DNA of 64,000 nt. Source: Phenylobacterium sp. Root1290. Its GTDB lineage: Bacteria; Pseudomonadota; Alphaproteobacteria; Caulobacterales; Caulobacteraceae. Positions 26,347 to 34,960 of this stretch are shown piece after piece. The translations under genes and the position numbers were made by a program. Each line of letters begins with the position of its first letter. Position 1 is the first letter of the stretch. A model generated the notes under the pieces. The model had not been told where the DNA came from, searched no databases, and worked only from the letters and a program-made list of their open reading frames with translations. The stretch is from positions 461,232 through 525,231 of the forward strand of contig NZ_LMEE01000003.1 in the NCBI RefSeq assembly GCF_001425305.1, written 5' to 3'.

Positions 26347-27989
26347 GTGGTTTCATGCAGCCAGGTGCGCAGCAGCGAGACCGACTCCTCCGGATGGGTC
26401 TCGACGAACTCGGACACGCGCTTGACGGAGGAGGCCTTCACCTGGCCCTCGATGCGGGCGATGTCGATGCGCTGGTCCAGCTCGTTGCCGGGGCCGGGCA
26501 AGGCCAGGGGCTGGCCGGTGGCCGGGTCGACCTGGATCTGCATCGGCTGGCCGTCGGCGGTGGTCACCAGCCGGGTCACGGAAGGCCCGCCGGCGGTGGT
26601 CAGCGCGGGCAGGCCGCCCGACGACGGCTTCAGCAGCGGGCGGACCACGAAGAAGATCAGCAGCACCGCGACGAGGCCGAGGATGCCCAGCTCGACGGCG
26701 CGCATGATGTCGTTCTTGTCGAAGCCCATCAGCGGGTTGGCGGTCTCGACGCCGCCTTCGGCGTCGGCGGTCGGGAAGCGGACGTTGACGACGGTCACCT
26801 GGTCGCCCCGGTCGGCGTTGAAGCCGACGGCGGTGCGGACCAGCTGTTCGATGCGCTGCATCTCCTCGGCGGTGCGGGGGGTGTAGGCGCCCGGCTTGCC
26901 TTCGGCGCCCGGCGCGGTCGCGCCATCGACGGCGACGGCGACCGAGAGGCGCTTCATCTCGCCGGGTTCCTGGACCTCGGTGCGGACGGTCTTGGAGATT
27001 TCGTAGTTGGTGGTCGATTCCGTGCGGCCGCTGGCGGACTGGTTCATCGCCTCGCCGTTGGCGCCGACTCCGCCGGGGATGTTGGCGCTGGCCGACACCG
27101 CGCCGTTGGCGTCGGGCTGGCTTTCCTGCGCGTTTTCCTCGTTGGTCGTCTCGGAGCGGACCACCTGACCGTCAGGGTCGAAAGTCTCCTGCTGGACGGT
27201 GACGCGGGCGAGGTTGAGGTCGGCGGTGACGTTGACGCGCGCCTTGCCGGGGCCGACGACGCCCTCGACCAGCTTGGTGACGGTCTTGGCGATGCGCTGT
27301 TCGACTTCGCTGCGGCGGCCGTCGGCGGCCTGGGTGCCGAAACCGTCTTCGCCGGCCGACAGCGTCTTGGCGTGCTGGTCGACGACGGTGACGCGGCCGG
27401 GCTTCAGGTTCGGAACGGCGCTGGAGACCAGGTTCTGGATGGCCTGGACCTGGTCGGAGGAGGGCGCGCGGCCGCCGACCCCGATGGTCACGCCGGCGGA
27501 GGGCTGTTCGGCTTCTTCCTCGAACAGCTGGCGCTTGGGCAGTACCAGGTGAACGCGGGCCGAGGTGACGCCGTCCAGGCTCTGGATCGTGCGCGCCAGC
27601 TCGCCTTCCAGGGCGCGCTGGCGGTTGAGCTGCTGGACGAAGTCGGTCTGGCCGAGCGCGCTGGCCTCGTCGAAGATCTCGTAACCGACCGAGCCGGAGG
27701 TGGGCAGGCCCTTGCTGGACAGCAGCAGGCGGGTCGAGGCGACCTTGTCGCGCGGCACCATGATGGTCGAGCCGTCGCCCTTGACCTCGTATTTCACCCC
27801 GGCCTGGTCGAGGGCCGTGGTGATGGAGCCGGCTTCCTTCAGGTCGAGGTTCGAATAGAGCAGGGCCTTGGGCTCGCCCAGGTTCATCGTGAGCGCGATC
27901 AGCGCGGCGGCGACGCCGACCCCGATCCCCAGGATGGCCGCCAGTCGTCCTATTCCGAACCTCTGCAGGGCGGCGACGAAGTTGTTCAA
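26343..27989 (-). CDS. fliF: Flagellar MS-ring protein FliF
   Basis: Builds the MS ring of the basal body in the inner membrane, first structure of the flagellum. The 548-residue protein has two membrane helices (about residues 20-38 and 440-460) flanking a large periplasmic domain; the N-terminal ring-building motif block ([62 protein letters not shown]) and the C-terminal FliG-binding tail are recognisable. First gene of the class II operon; its promoter region is annotated separately. Confidence 0.97.
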   Translation of the reverse strand: MNNFVAALQRFGIGRLAAILGIGVGVAAALIALTMNLGEPKALLYSNLDLKEAGSITTALDQAGVKYEVKGDGSTIMVPRDKVASTRLLLSSKGLPTSGSVGYEIFDEASALGQTDFVQQLNRQRALEGELARTIQSLDGVTSARVHLVLPKRQLFEEEAEQPSAGVTIGVGGRAPSSDQVQAIQNLVSSAVPNLKPGRVTVVDQHAKTLSAGEDGFGTQAADGRRSEVEQRIAKTVTKLVEGVVGPGKARVNVTADLNLARVTVQQETFDPDGQVVRSETTNEENAQESQPDANGAVSASANIPGGVGANGEAMNQSASGRTESTTNYEISKTVRTEVQEPGEMKRLSVAVAVDGATAPGAEGKPGAYTPRTAEEMQRIEQLVRTAVGFNADRGDQVTVVNVRFPTADAEGGVETANPLMGFDKNDIMRAVELGILGLVAVLLIFFVVRPLLKPSSGGLPALTTAGGPSVTRLVTTADGQPMQIQVDPATGQPLALPGPGNELDQRIDIARIEGQVKASSVKRVSEFVETHPEESVSLLRTWLHETT

Positions 27990-28064
27990 CGCGGGCGTCC
28001 TTCCCGGGGTACGCGGGACGGACGCTCACTCGCCCGCCGCTAGGCAGGATTTACCCAGTGCTTG

Positions 28065-28117
28065 GTAAACGACGCGTTTACATTTGGGGCGTTAACGCCT
28101 CAATTCGTGGAAGAATC
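28065..28117 (-). promoter_or_regulatory. fliF promoter region: inverted repeat, TTAA word and GANTC site
   Basis: The 151 bases upstream of fliF hold a perfect 7-bp inverted repeat GTAAACGACGCGTTTAC (28065-28081, 3-base spacer), a GTTAAC word (28091-28096) that could be half of a CtrA site, and one GAATC (28113-28117). In Caulobacter fliF is activated by CtrA and repressed by FlbD. The inverted repeat is the strongest candidate operator, but whether FlbD, CtrA or another factor binds it is not known from sequence. Confidence 0.55.
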
Positions 28118-28140
28118 TTGTTCTCTATGGTTGAGAAAAA

Positions 28141-30351
28141 TCAACCACTCCAAGGGGTAAGCGCGCCCCAGAGGCCAAGCATCACTGTGAAGGCGCCATA
28201 GAGCAGGGCGGTAAACGTAAACGCCGCCTTGCGCAGCGCCGTCCACGAATCAACCCGCCGACCGCCGCGCCAGATCGCCGGCATCAGGATCAGCCCGCCC
28301 AGAGTGAGGGCTGCGGCGACCAGCACGCAGGCCGAGGCGATGGTCAGCGCTGCGCCCGGCCATCCGTACATGACGTTGGCGATGTCGGCCGCGCGGGCGG
28401 CCCAGACGCCGAACAGGGCCAGGGCGGTCAGCCAAAGCACCGCCTGGGTGGTCTGCAGAAGGCTGGCCTGACGCTGGATGCCGGTTTCGCGGAAGTCGCG
28501 GCGATTGCGCAGGAACAGCCCGCCGATGGTCGCCAGGGCGGCCAGGCCGACGAGACCCGCGCCCATGGCGAGCACGCCCGGCCGCTTCCAGAAGCCGGTG
28601 CGCTCGAAGGTCTGGTCGCCGAAGGTGGACTGGAAGCTGTGGGCGCGGCCGCCGTCGATGGCGAAGGCGAGGTGGTCGGAGCCGGTGGTGGAGATGAACC
28701 GGCCCTCGGACAGGTCGCCCTGCGGGACGTAGGTGCGGGTCTTGCCGTTGCTGGCGACGACCAGGTAGCCGTCGGGCGTGACGCTGACGGACGCCCCGCC
28801 GATCAACAGCCCGACCATGCCCTCCAGCCCGCGATAGGCGCGGCGCGTGCCGACGTAGTAGCCGGAGAAGTCGCGGCCGCGTTCGGCCAACGCCCGCGAG
28901 CCCTTGCGCGGGAAGGTCTCGGGCGCGACGTAGAACTGCTGCACGACGTCGCCCGCCAGGCCCATGGCGAGGTCGCCGCCGGTCTCGGTGTTGGTGCTGA
29001 TGAAGACGCCGAGGTTGAGGTCGGGGACGACCACCATGTTCGACAGGAACGACAGCGTGCCGCCGGCATGGCCAAAGCCCGTGCGACCGCCCGGCAGCGC
29101 GTACTCGACGAAGCCGTGGCGCCAGCCGTTGACGCCCTGCGACGTCTTGCGGATCGGGGTGCGGAAGGCCTGGGCGGCGACGGGGCCGTAGATCACCGCG
29201 CCGTCCAGCGTGCCGCCGTTCAGCAGCAGTTGCATGTAGCGGGCCATGTCGGCGGCGGTCGAGGACGCCGAACCGGCCGGCGCGATCTGGCTGATGAACT
29301 CGAACGGACGGGCGACGAAGCCCGACGGCGTCCAACGGTAGCCTTCCGAGATGTTGTCGCCGAGGCGCTGCGGGATCGGCCCCGGAATACCGGTCCTGGG
29401 CGGATGCGGTTCGCGGAAGCTGGTGCTGTTCATGCCGGCCGGGAGGAAGATGGTCTCCTCGATCAGTCGCTCGAACGGCTTGCCGGCCACGTACGAAACC
29501 GCCTGTCCGGCGAGGGCCGCGCCGTAGTTGGAATAGGCCGAGGCCGAGCCGGGCGCGCGCACGCGGCGTGGACGCTCCTGGCGCAGATAGTCGGCCATCG
29601 GCCGGACTCGGTCGAAGTTGCGCTCGAAGAGGTGGCCGAGGGCTCGGTCCTCGAAGCCCGGCGAGTGGTCCATCAGATTGATCACGCGCACGGGCGTGCG
29701 GAAGCCCTGGTCGCGCACCTGCAGGCGCTCGGGGAGATAGAGGTTGATCGGCGCGTCCTGGCGGATGCGGCCGGCCTCGATCTCCTTCATCAGGGCGATC
29801 CAGGTGAAGGTCTTGGAGATGGACCCGACGCGGAACAGGGTCTGGTCGGCGTCGACCTTCCGGGCCGGCGAGAGGCCGGCGAGGCCATAGCCCTTCTTGA
29901 GCACGACCTGGCCGTTCTGGACGACCGAGACCGTGACGCCGGCGATGTGGTCGCGGGCCATGGCGCCGCGGACGACGCCGTCGACATAGGCTTCCAGCTC
30001 AGCCGGCGGGATGATCTCGCCGGGCGTCAGCCGCGCGCCGGAGGGGGCAAGGGGCAGGGCCGGCGCCGAGGTCAGGGGGGCGCTGGGCGAGGCCGTCGTC
30101 ACGGTCGTGGCGGCGGCGGCTCCAGCGACAGGCGCGGCCGCGGCGGCTGCAGGGCGAGCGGCCGGGCGCGGCCGCTGTTGGCGCTGCAGGGCGGTGTAGG
30201 GAATCGGGCCGCGCGGATTGACAGCCGGCGCCGCCGCCGCCGGCGTCGGCGCGGCCGCTGGGGGCGGCGTCTGGGCGGCGTCCTGGGCTGTCGCCGCGGT
30301 GGCCGCGCAGGCGAAAGCAGCGGCGAAGACGGCCTTGAAGATCAAACGCAT
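28141..30351 (-). CDS. Serine hydrolase (class C beta-lactamase family) with membrane C-terminus
   Basis: A 736-residue exported protein. Residues 1-23 are a signal peptide (ending ATAQ), residues 25-110 a Pro/Ala-rich linker, then a beta-lactamase/penicillin-binding-like domain with the SxxK motif Ser177-Ile-Ser-Lys180 (VGSISKTFTW) and YSNYGAAL supplying the Tyr-x-Asn motif. About 150 residues of beta-rich region follow, and the last 150 residues hold about four hydrophobic segments. It resembles EstB-type esterases and D-aminopeptidase-like hydrolases. It lies upstream of, and in the same direction as, fliF but is separated from it by the fliF control region. Confidence 0.88.
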   Translation of the reverse strand: MRLIFKAVFAAAFACAATAATAQDAAQTPPPAAAPTPAAAAPAVNPRGPIPYTALQRQQRPRPAARPAAAAAAPVAGAAAATTVTTASPSAPLTSAPALPLAPSGARLTPGEIIPPAELEAYVDGVVRGAMARDHIAGVTVSVVQNGQVVLKKGYGLAGLSPARKVDADQTLFRVGSISKTFTWIALMKEIEAGRIRQDAPINLYLPERLQVRDQGFRTPVRVINLMDHSPGFEDRALGHLFERNFDRVRPMADYLRQERPRRVRAPGSASAYSNYGAALAGQAVSYVAGKPFERLIEETIFLPAGMNSTSFREPHPPRTGIPGPIPQRLGDNISEGYRWTPSGFVARPFEFISQIAPAGSASSTAADMARYMQLLLNGGTLDGAVIYGPVAAQAFRTPIRKTSQGVNGWRHGFVEYALPGGRTGFGHAGGTLSFLSNMVVVPDLNLGVFISTNTETGGDLAMGLAGDVVQQFYVAPETFPRKGSRALAERGRDFSGYYVGTRRAYRGLEGMVGLLIGGASVSVTPDGYLVVASNGKTRTYVPQGDLSEGRFISTTGSDHLAFAIDGGRAHSFQSTFGDQTFERTGFWKRPGVLAMGAGLVGLAALATIGGLFLRNRRDFRETGIQRQASLLQTTQAVLWLTALALFGVWAARAADIANVMYGWPGAALTIASACVLVAAALTLGGLILMPAIWRGGRRVDSWTALRKAAFTFTALLYGAFTVMLGLWGALTPWSG

Positions 30352-30461
30352 GGACGATTACCCGCTGGCCCCTGTTGCCCCACGAGTCCTCTTGTAGGGC
30401 GCCGCGCGCGCGGGGCGCTAGAGAGGTTGCGGCCTGCGACGATCAGGCCGTGGATCACTGT

Positions 30462-31244
30462 TCAGTCACCGCCCGGCGGGCCGGTCGGAAAGGTGTAGAG
30501 CGGCAGCATCGGGCGCAGCTCGCCGCCGATCCAGATCTGGGGTTCGGAGGGCGGCTTCATGCCCTCGGCCACCTCGCGCACGGCCACGCAGGTCTTCACC
30601 GCGCTGGCGAGGGCGGCGAAGTCGCGGGCCGCGGGGCTCGACTTCAGAACGCAGTCGTCGAAGAACGGATAGACGTTGTCCTCGCCGCATCCGAACGAGG
30701 TGCGGTCGGGGCGCGCGGCGGTCAGGATCATCCGGTTCGGATGGGCCAGCGGGCGCACGAAGATCCCGGAAAAGCAGGCTGACATGATCACGACTGTCGG
30801 CCGGTTTTGACAGGTGGCGTCCAGGATCCTGCCGAGCAGGCCCGGCGTCAGGATCTGTCGGTCGACGACCACCCCCTGGGGCGCGCCGTGCGAGGTCAAA
30901 TAGAGCAGGCAGCCGGACTTGGTCTTGGTCGAGAGCTCGTTGAGCGAGCGGTAGATCGCCAGGGTGTCCGACTTGAGCGGCTTGTCCTTGTAGCGGTCGG
31001 GCCGGACCGAGAACTGCACGATGTTCTCGCCGGCGAAGCCGAGCCGCTGCAACTCCTTGGAGACGTCGCGGCGGGCGTTGTCGAAGGCTTCGGTCGGGCC
31101 GCCGTTGCTGCCGTGGAAGTCGCCGGCGATGACCACCGCCGCCCAGTCGCTGAACGGGCCCGCCTGAGCTGACGCAACGGAAGGCAGGGCCGCGGCAAAG
31201 GCCCAAATGAAAAACGCGCCGACGATGCCAGCGCGTTTCAACAT
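30462..31244 (-). CDS. C13 family (legumain/caspase-fold) cysteine peptidase, exported
   Basis: A 260-residue protein with a signal peptide (MLKRAGIVGAFFIWAFAAALPSVASA) and a caspase-like fold. The catalytic dyad is visible: His119 in LTSHGAP and Cys157 in MSACFSG, each after a hydrophobic strand, exactly as in C13 and clan CD enzymes. The start is ATG 31244, which overlaps or abuts the stop of the upstream thioesterase gene (TCA 31246-31248 on the + strand), indicating coupled translation; the longer frame runs back into that gene. The Asp/Asn specificity expected of the family is not shown here. Confidence 0.85.
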   Translation of the reverse strand: MLKRAGIVGAFFIWAFAAALPSVASAQAGPFSDWAAVVIAGDFHGSNGGPTEAFDNARRDVSKELQRLGFAGENIVQFSVRPDRYKDKPLKSDTLAIYRSLNELSTKTKSGCLLYLTSHGAPQGVVVDRQILTPGLLGRILDATCQNRPTVVIMSACFSGIFVRPLAHPNRMILTAARPDRTSFGCGEDNVYPFFDDCVLKSSPAARDFAALASAVKTCVAVREVAEGMKPPSEPQIWIGGELRPMLPLYTFPTGPPGGD

Positions 31245-31245
31245 C

Positions 31246-31713
31246 TCAGCTCTTGTAGCGCTGGAAGGGCGTTGGCACCGCCGTTCCCGTCGCTTTCGCC
31301 AGGAGCCGGCCATCGGAGTCGTAGAGCTCGCCCTCCGTGAAGGCGATGGTGCGGCCCCACTTGGCCACCTTGCCGATCCCCTTGAGCTTTCCGGGCATGG
31401 CGGGCCGGAAGAAGGTGGTCTTCATCTCGGCGGTCGGCGCGACGTGGGTCATGCCCGAGGCGACCATGCAGGCCACCGACATGCATTCGTCGAGCATGGC
31501 GCAGAGATAGCCGCCCTGGATCTGCTTCATCGGGTTCAGCAGCAGTTCGGGCTTGGCCTCGAACTCGACCTCGACCGACTTGTCGGCCTGGCTGACCGCG
31601 ACGATCCGGAAGCCGAGGGTCTGGGAGCCGGTGGGCTGGTTCTTCGAGCGCTGGAAGCGCGCCAGGATGGCTTCGTCCGTCAGGACTTCGGGCTCGGCGG
31701 CGACGTCGGTCAT
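31246..31713 (-). CDS. Hotdog-fold thioesterase (PaaI family)
   Basis: A 155-residue acyl-CoA thioesterase of the PaaI/hotdog type: the core helix with QIQGGYLCAMLDECMSVACMVAS, then strands MKTTFFRPAMPGKLKGIGKVAKWGRTIAFTEGELYDSDGRLLAKATGTAVP. The Asp in MLDE is the usual catalytic acid. It is the first of a coupled pair with the C13 peptidase and follows sspB by ten bases. Confidence 0.9.
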   Translation of the reverse strand: MTDVAAEPEVLTDEAILARFQRSKNQPTGSQTLGFRIVAVSQADKSVEVEFEAKPELLLNPMKQIQGGYLCAMLDECMSVACMVASGMTHVAPTAEMKTTFFRPAMPGKLKGIGKVAKWGRTIAFTEGELYDSDGRLLAKATGTAVPTPFQRYKS

Positions 31714-31723
31714 CTGGGCGCGG

Positions 31724-32203
31724 TCACTTCTTCCGGAAGGTGTCGAGCGAGACGACGTTGGGCGCGTTGGGATCGGCCGGTTCGGTCGGCTCGGGCGGCG
31801 GTTCGGCCGTCGGCAGGGTGGCGGCGACCGCTGGAGCTTCGAACTGCAGCAGGAACTGGACGCTGGGATCGTAGAAGCGCGTCACCGCCGCATAGGGCAC
31901 CGACATGCGCTTGGGCTGGCCGCCGAATTTCAGGGTGACCGAGAAGAAGGTCTCGCCCGGCGCCAGGTCCCAGTATTGGTGCTGCAGGACGATGGTCATC
32001 TCGTCCGGGTATTTCGACAGCAGATCGTTAGGGCCCGAGACGCCCGGCGCCTCGGTCTTGAACGTGATGTAGAAGTGGTGCGCGCCCGGCAGGCCTTCCG
32101 GCGCCGCAGCTCGCTTCAACGCGGCCTTCACCACGCCGCGCAGAGCCTCTTGGGCCATGGCTTCGTAGTGCATTTGATCTGGGGCCGGCGGGTCTTGGGC
32201 CAT
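31724..32203 (-). CDS. sspB: ClpXP adaptor SspB (alphaproteobacterial type)
   Basis: Binds the ssrA tag and tethers tagged proteins to ClpX. The 159-residue protein has the SspB core HFYITFKTEAPGVSGPNDLLSKYPDEMTIVLQHQYWDL, FSVTLKFGGQPKRMSVPYAAVTRFYDPSVQFLLQF, a long acidic, proline-rich linker and the ClpX-binding tail VVSLDTFRKK. ATG 32203 is chosen over a 43-residue upstream extension because the family starts there. The gene lies about 130 bases downstream of the split tmRNA gene on the same strand, so tag and adaptor are neighbours. Confidence 0.95.
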   Translation of the reverse strand: MAQDPPAPDQMHYEAMAQEALRGVVKAALKRAAAPEGLPGAHHFYITFKTEAPGVSGPNDLLSKYPDEMTIVLQHQYWDLAPGETFFSVTLKFGGQPKRMSVPYAAVTRFYDPSVQFLLQFEAPAVAATLPTAEPPPEPTEPADPNAPNVVSLDTFRKK

Positions 32204-32334
32204 CGAAACTCCGAGGGTACTGAAACAGGTGCGGAGGGTAGCGTTTCGGCGTCGGCGCGCAAGGCGGCTCTCGCCGCAGGCGGCGTTGAATCGCAGGATA
32301 GGCGAGGTGAAGGTGGAGGGGTTCTGTTGCAAGG

Positions 32335-32638
32335 CCCCCTCCGGGCCCCGCCTAGCGCTGCTAAGACGCTAGGAGTTTAGGTCGAAATCTATCGAACCGC
32401 TTACGCGGCCAGACGGACTTCTTCAGCGAAGTTATCGTTCGCATTTAGTTTAAAGCCCGAAACGGTGGGCCAAGCCGAGAGAAAGCAACACCTTTAGACG
32501 TCTGTCGATGCTGATCGGCCCCATGCTTTCCGGCGATAACGACCGGGGAAGATTGGTGGAGCCGCCGGGAATCGCACCCGGGTCCAGTCCGCTTATTATG
32601 TGCGCGTTTATCTCCATAGTCGGGGCAAGCCCCGACGC
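32335..32638 (-). ncRNA. ssrA: Two-piece (circularly permuted) tmRNA gene ssrA
   Basis: Minus-strand gene in the permuted order of alphaproteobacteria: the acceptor piece comes first (about 32638-32554) with a T-arm CCGGGTGCGATTCCCGG, acceptor strand and encoded CCA at 32556-32554; after an excised spacer the coding piece begins at 32522 with GGGGCCGATCAGCATCGACA. The 5' GGGGCCG and the acceptor CGGCTCC pair over seven bases with one G-U, closing the tRNA-like half. The tag frame is at 32442-32401. The 3' end of the coding piece (about 32335) and exact piece boundaries are estimates; a hairpin at 32352-32374 falls near the end. Confidence 0.95.
32401..32442 (-). other. tmRNA tag reading frame
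   Basis: Resume codon GCG at 32442-32440 followed by ANDNFAEEVRLAA and stop TAA (32403-32401), i.e. AANDNFAEEVRLAA with the alanine brought by tmRNA. The start AANDNFAEE is the Caulobacter-like tag; the end VRLAA keeps the Leu-Ala-Ala recognised by ClpXP and differs from the AVAA end I recall for C. crescentus. Confidence 0.93.
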
Positions 32639-32642
32639 GCTC

Positions 32643-32671
32643 AATATAGGGCGCGCGCGCCGGCTTTTGAA
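32643..32671 (-). promoter_or_regulatory. Probable sigma-70 promoter of ssrA
   Basis: Minus strand: TTCAAA (32671-32666) as -35 and TATATT (32648-32643) as -10, separated by 17 bases of G+C-rich spacer, about 7 bases before the inferred 5' end of the acceptor piece. Fits the housekeeping promoter consensus in spacing and location. Confidence 0.65.
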
Positions 32672-32752
32672 GAACTTCCGACGACGGAATGGTGGATGAG
32701 CGTTTTAGCCAGCGGCCGGGCAGGCCTCAGGAGCGCCTGACGGCGCGGGCCG

Positions 32753-33193
32753 TCAGCGGACGACCAGCACCGGGACGGAGCTGCGCGAAAGCACTTCGGA
32801 CGTCTGGCTGCCGAGGATCAGGCGACCGAGGCCGCGGCGGCCGTGCGAGGCCATGACGATCACGTCGCAGCCCTGCGACTTGGCGTTCTCGATGATCGCC
32901 TCGGCCGGCTGCGAGTTCGGCACGTGCAGCGTGGTCGCCACGACGCCGAGGCCCTCGGCCTGGGTCTTCGCGGCGGCGAGGACGCGGTCGGCGTATTCCT
33001 TCTGGATTTCGTCGTAGTTGCCCATTTCGGTCGGGATCCAGCCGCCGGCGGCGCTGGCGTAGACCGGGAACGACTCGGTGACGGTGATCACGGTCGCCTT
33101 CGCGCCCAGCGCCTTGGCGAGAGCCAGACCTTGATCGACGCCCTTCTTGGCGACTTCGGAACCATCAGTGGAGATGAGGACGTGCTTGTACAT
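32753..33193 (-). CDS. Universal stress protein (UspA family)
   Basis: A 146-residue single-domain Usp protein. It begins MYKHVLISTDGSEVAKKGVDQGLALAKALG, the family opening, and contains the nucleotide-binding G-2x-G-9x-G(S/T) signature (MASHGRRGLGRLILGSQTSEVLSRSSVPVLVV) near the end. ATP-binding type by this motif. The role in stress response is inferred from the family. It is alone between the tmRNA gene and a 222-base gap before the aquaporin. Confidence 0.93.
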   Translation of the reverse strand: MYKHVLISTDGSEVAKKGVDQGLALAKALGAKATVITVTESFPVYASAAGGWIPTEMGNYDEIQKEYADRVLAAAKTQAEGLGVVATTLHVPNSQPAEAIIENAKSQGCDVIVMASHGRRGLGRLILGSQTSEVLSRSSVPVLVVR

Positions 33194-33415
33194 GTTGTCT
33201 CCATTCGTCGAGCCAGGGCGCCGTCAGGTACGACGCCGCAAAGTATTCACATCTGAACGCCGCAATTCCAATTCCGCTAAACTACATAGGTTGCGCGGAG
33301 CGGCGCCATAACAGCAGCCTGGGCCTCAACTCTAAGTGACTATTCCGCCGTTCGCAGAGTGGCGCTATCTCAAGCTTCAACCTTGGGTTAGCCTCGATGC
33401 AAACGGGAGGCTCTA

Positions 33416-34069
33416 ATGCAGAAGTTCGTCGCTGAATTCATCGGTACGCTTACGCTTGTGCTCTTCGGATGCGGTGCGGCGGTGCTCGGGGGAGAGCACG
33501 TCGGCCAATTGGGCATCGCGCTCGCCTTCGGCTTCGCCATCGTCGCCATGGCCTACGGGATCGGCTCGATCTCCGGCTGCCACGTCAACCCGGCGGTCAG
33601 CCTGGCGGTCTTCGTCGCCGGGCGCATGAGCGCCCGCGAGCTCATTCTCTACTGGATCGCACAGTTCCTCGGCGCGTTGGTCGGCGCGGGCATACTGGCG
33701 GCCATCGCCGGCACGGCCGGCGGACTGGGGCAGAACGGCTGGGGCCCGGGCTACAACGGCGAGTTCAGCCTGCAGGCGGCGCTGATCTTCGAAGTCGTGA
33801 TGACCGCCCTGTTCGTGATCGTCATCCTTGGCTCGACCTCGACGGCGGCTCCGGCCGGGTTCGCAGGCCTGGCTATCGGCATCACGCTCGCCGTCATCCA
33901 CATCGTCGGCATCCAGGTGACTGGGGTTTCGGTCAATCCGGCGCGCAGCTTCGGCCCGGCGGTGCTGGTCGGGGGTCAGGCGCTGTCGCAGCTGTGGCTG
34001 TTCTTCGTCGCCCCGGCGATCGGCGCGATGATCGGCGGCGTGCTCTACCGCGTCAACGTTCTGCGCTAG
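33416..34069 (+). CDS. aqpZ: Aquaporin Z-like water channel
   Basis: A 217-residue MIP-family channel with six membrane helices and two NPA boxes: Asn58-Pro-Ala (GCHVNPAVSLA) and Asn174-Pro-Ala followed by Arg177 (SVNPARSFGPA). His162 in IHIVGIQVTG is the helix-5 residue typical of water-selective AqpZ rather than glycerol channels. A good ribosome site (GGGAGG) precedes the ATG. Its end overlaps the convergent hypothetical gene by 17 bases. Confidence 0.94.
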   Translation: MQKFVAEFIGTLTLVLFGCGAAVLGGEHVGQLGIALAFGFAIVAMAYGIGSISGCHVNPAVSLAVFVAGRMSARELILYWIAQFLGALVGAGILAAIAGTAGGLGQNGWGPGYNGEFSLQAALIFEVVMTALFVIVILGSTSTAAPAGFAGLAIGITLAVIHIVGIQVTGVSVNPARSFGPAVLVGGQALSQLWLFFVAPAIGAMIGGVLYRVNVLR

Positions 34070-34946
34070 GCGCCGGCGGGGCCTCCTCCTGCTCCTGCGG
34101 GGGAGGCTCCTGGAAGCTGGGCGGGTGGGCGCGCGAGGTGGGCGCGACCTTCAGCCGCCCGCCCGCCGCGACCAGATCGCGGTAGGCCGACCGCGCGGCC
34201 GAGTAATCGGCCCCGCCCGGATAGATCACGTCGATGCGCGGCTCGTGGCCCAGCGCCAGGCCCAGCACAGTCTCCAGCACGTCGGCCGCCTGGCCGATCT
34301 CGGCCGTGTCGCAGGCGCGGCGAACCGAGCGTGTCTGGCCAGGCACGGCGAGGGTGAGATCGTATGAGGTGCCGTCGACGCACAGGGAGTCGGCCGCGCC
34401 GGCGCCGTCGTCCACGCGAACCTCGCGCGGGGCCTCCCACAGGGGATCCTTGGCCAGGGCGGTCAGCCGCGCCGCGGCGCCCTCCGGCGCCTCGGCGTCG
34501 AACCCCACCCGCCGGGCGATGCCGGGCTCGCAGCAGCCGAGCCCGGCGCGGGCCTGGATGAAGGCCTTGCCGTCGCGGCGGACGGTGGCGCGCATCAGGG
34601 TCTGGCGCACCGACGTGGCCGGACGCACGGCGACCTCGATGATCACCTCGCCCGGGCGCAGCACCTGGCTTTGCAGGGGCGGCAGACCCCACAGGCGATA
34701 GAGCAGGGGATCGTAGCCGTTTGAGACCTGCGGCAGGGGCGCGTTGCGGCCAGGCCGGCGGCCGCCGAGCGGATCGGCGGCCTCGTCCGGCGTGGGACGC
34801 TTGTCGTCCCACCAGGACTTCGGATCGGGATCAGGCCAGGGCCAGTCGAGGACGTACGGCGCCGGCGGGGGCTGCGGCGGCGTCTGGGCGGCGGCCGGCG
34901 CGGAGAGGAAGGCGAGGCAGAATATGGTCGCAGCGATGCGGACCAT
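34053..34946 (-). CDS. Exported protein of unknown function
   Basis: A 297-residue protein with a signal peptide (MVRIAATIFCLAFLSAPAAAQ), a Trp/Pro-rich N-terminal stretch (YVLDWPWPDPDPKSWWDDKRP), a central region with cysteines (LGCCEPGIARR and RRACDTAE) that could form disulfides in the periplasm, and a proline/glutamate-rich tail. I do not recognise a family. It lies between the aquaporin (convergent, 17-base overlap) and ilvH (14 bases upstream), and may be cotranscribed with ilvH. Confidence 0.7.
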   Translation of the reverse strand: MVRIAATIFCLAFLSAPAAAQTPPQPPPAPYVLDWPWPDPDPKSWWDDKRPTPDEAADPLGGRRPGRNAPLPQVSNGYDPLLYRLWGLPPLQSQVLRPGEVIIEVAVRPATSVRQTLMRATVRRDGKAFIQARAGLGCCEPGIARRVGFDAEAPEGAAARLTALAKDPLWEAPREVRVDDGAGAADSLCVDGTSYDLTLAVPGQTRSVRRACDTAEIGQAADVLETVLGLALGHEPRIDVIYPGGADYSAARSAYRDLVAAGGRLKVAPTSRAHPPSFQEPPPQEQEEAPPAPSAER

Positions 34947-34960
34947 CTGATCCCCTCTTC

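Noticed and set aside
30011..30345. Possible separate small gene or repeat in the Ala/Pro-rich region
   Set aside because: It is the linker of the serine hydrolase in frame with its signal peptide; low complexity explains the appearance.
32553..32590. An ordinary tRNA suggested by the T-arm and CCA end
   Set aside because: There is no anticodon arm; the neighbouring GGGGCCG strand and tag frame show that it is the acceptor piece of the split tmRNA.
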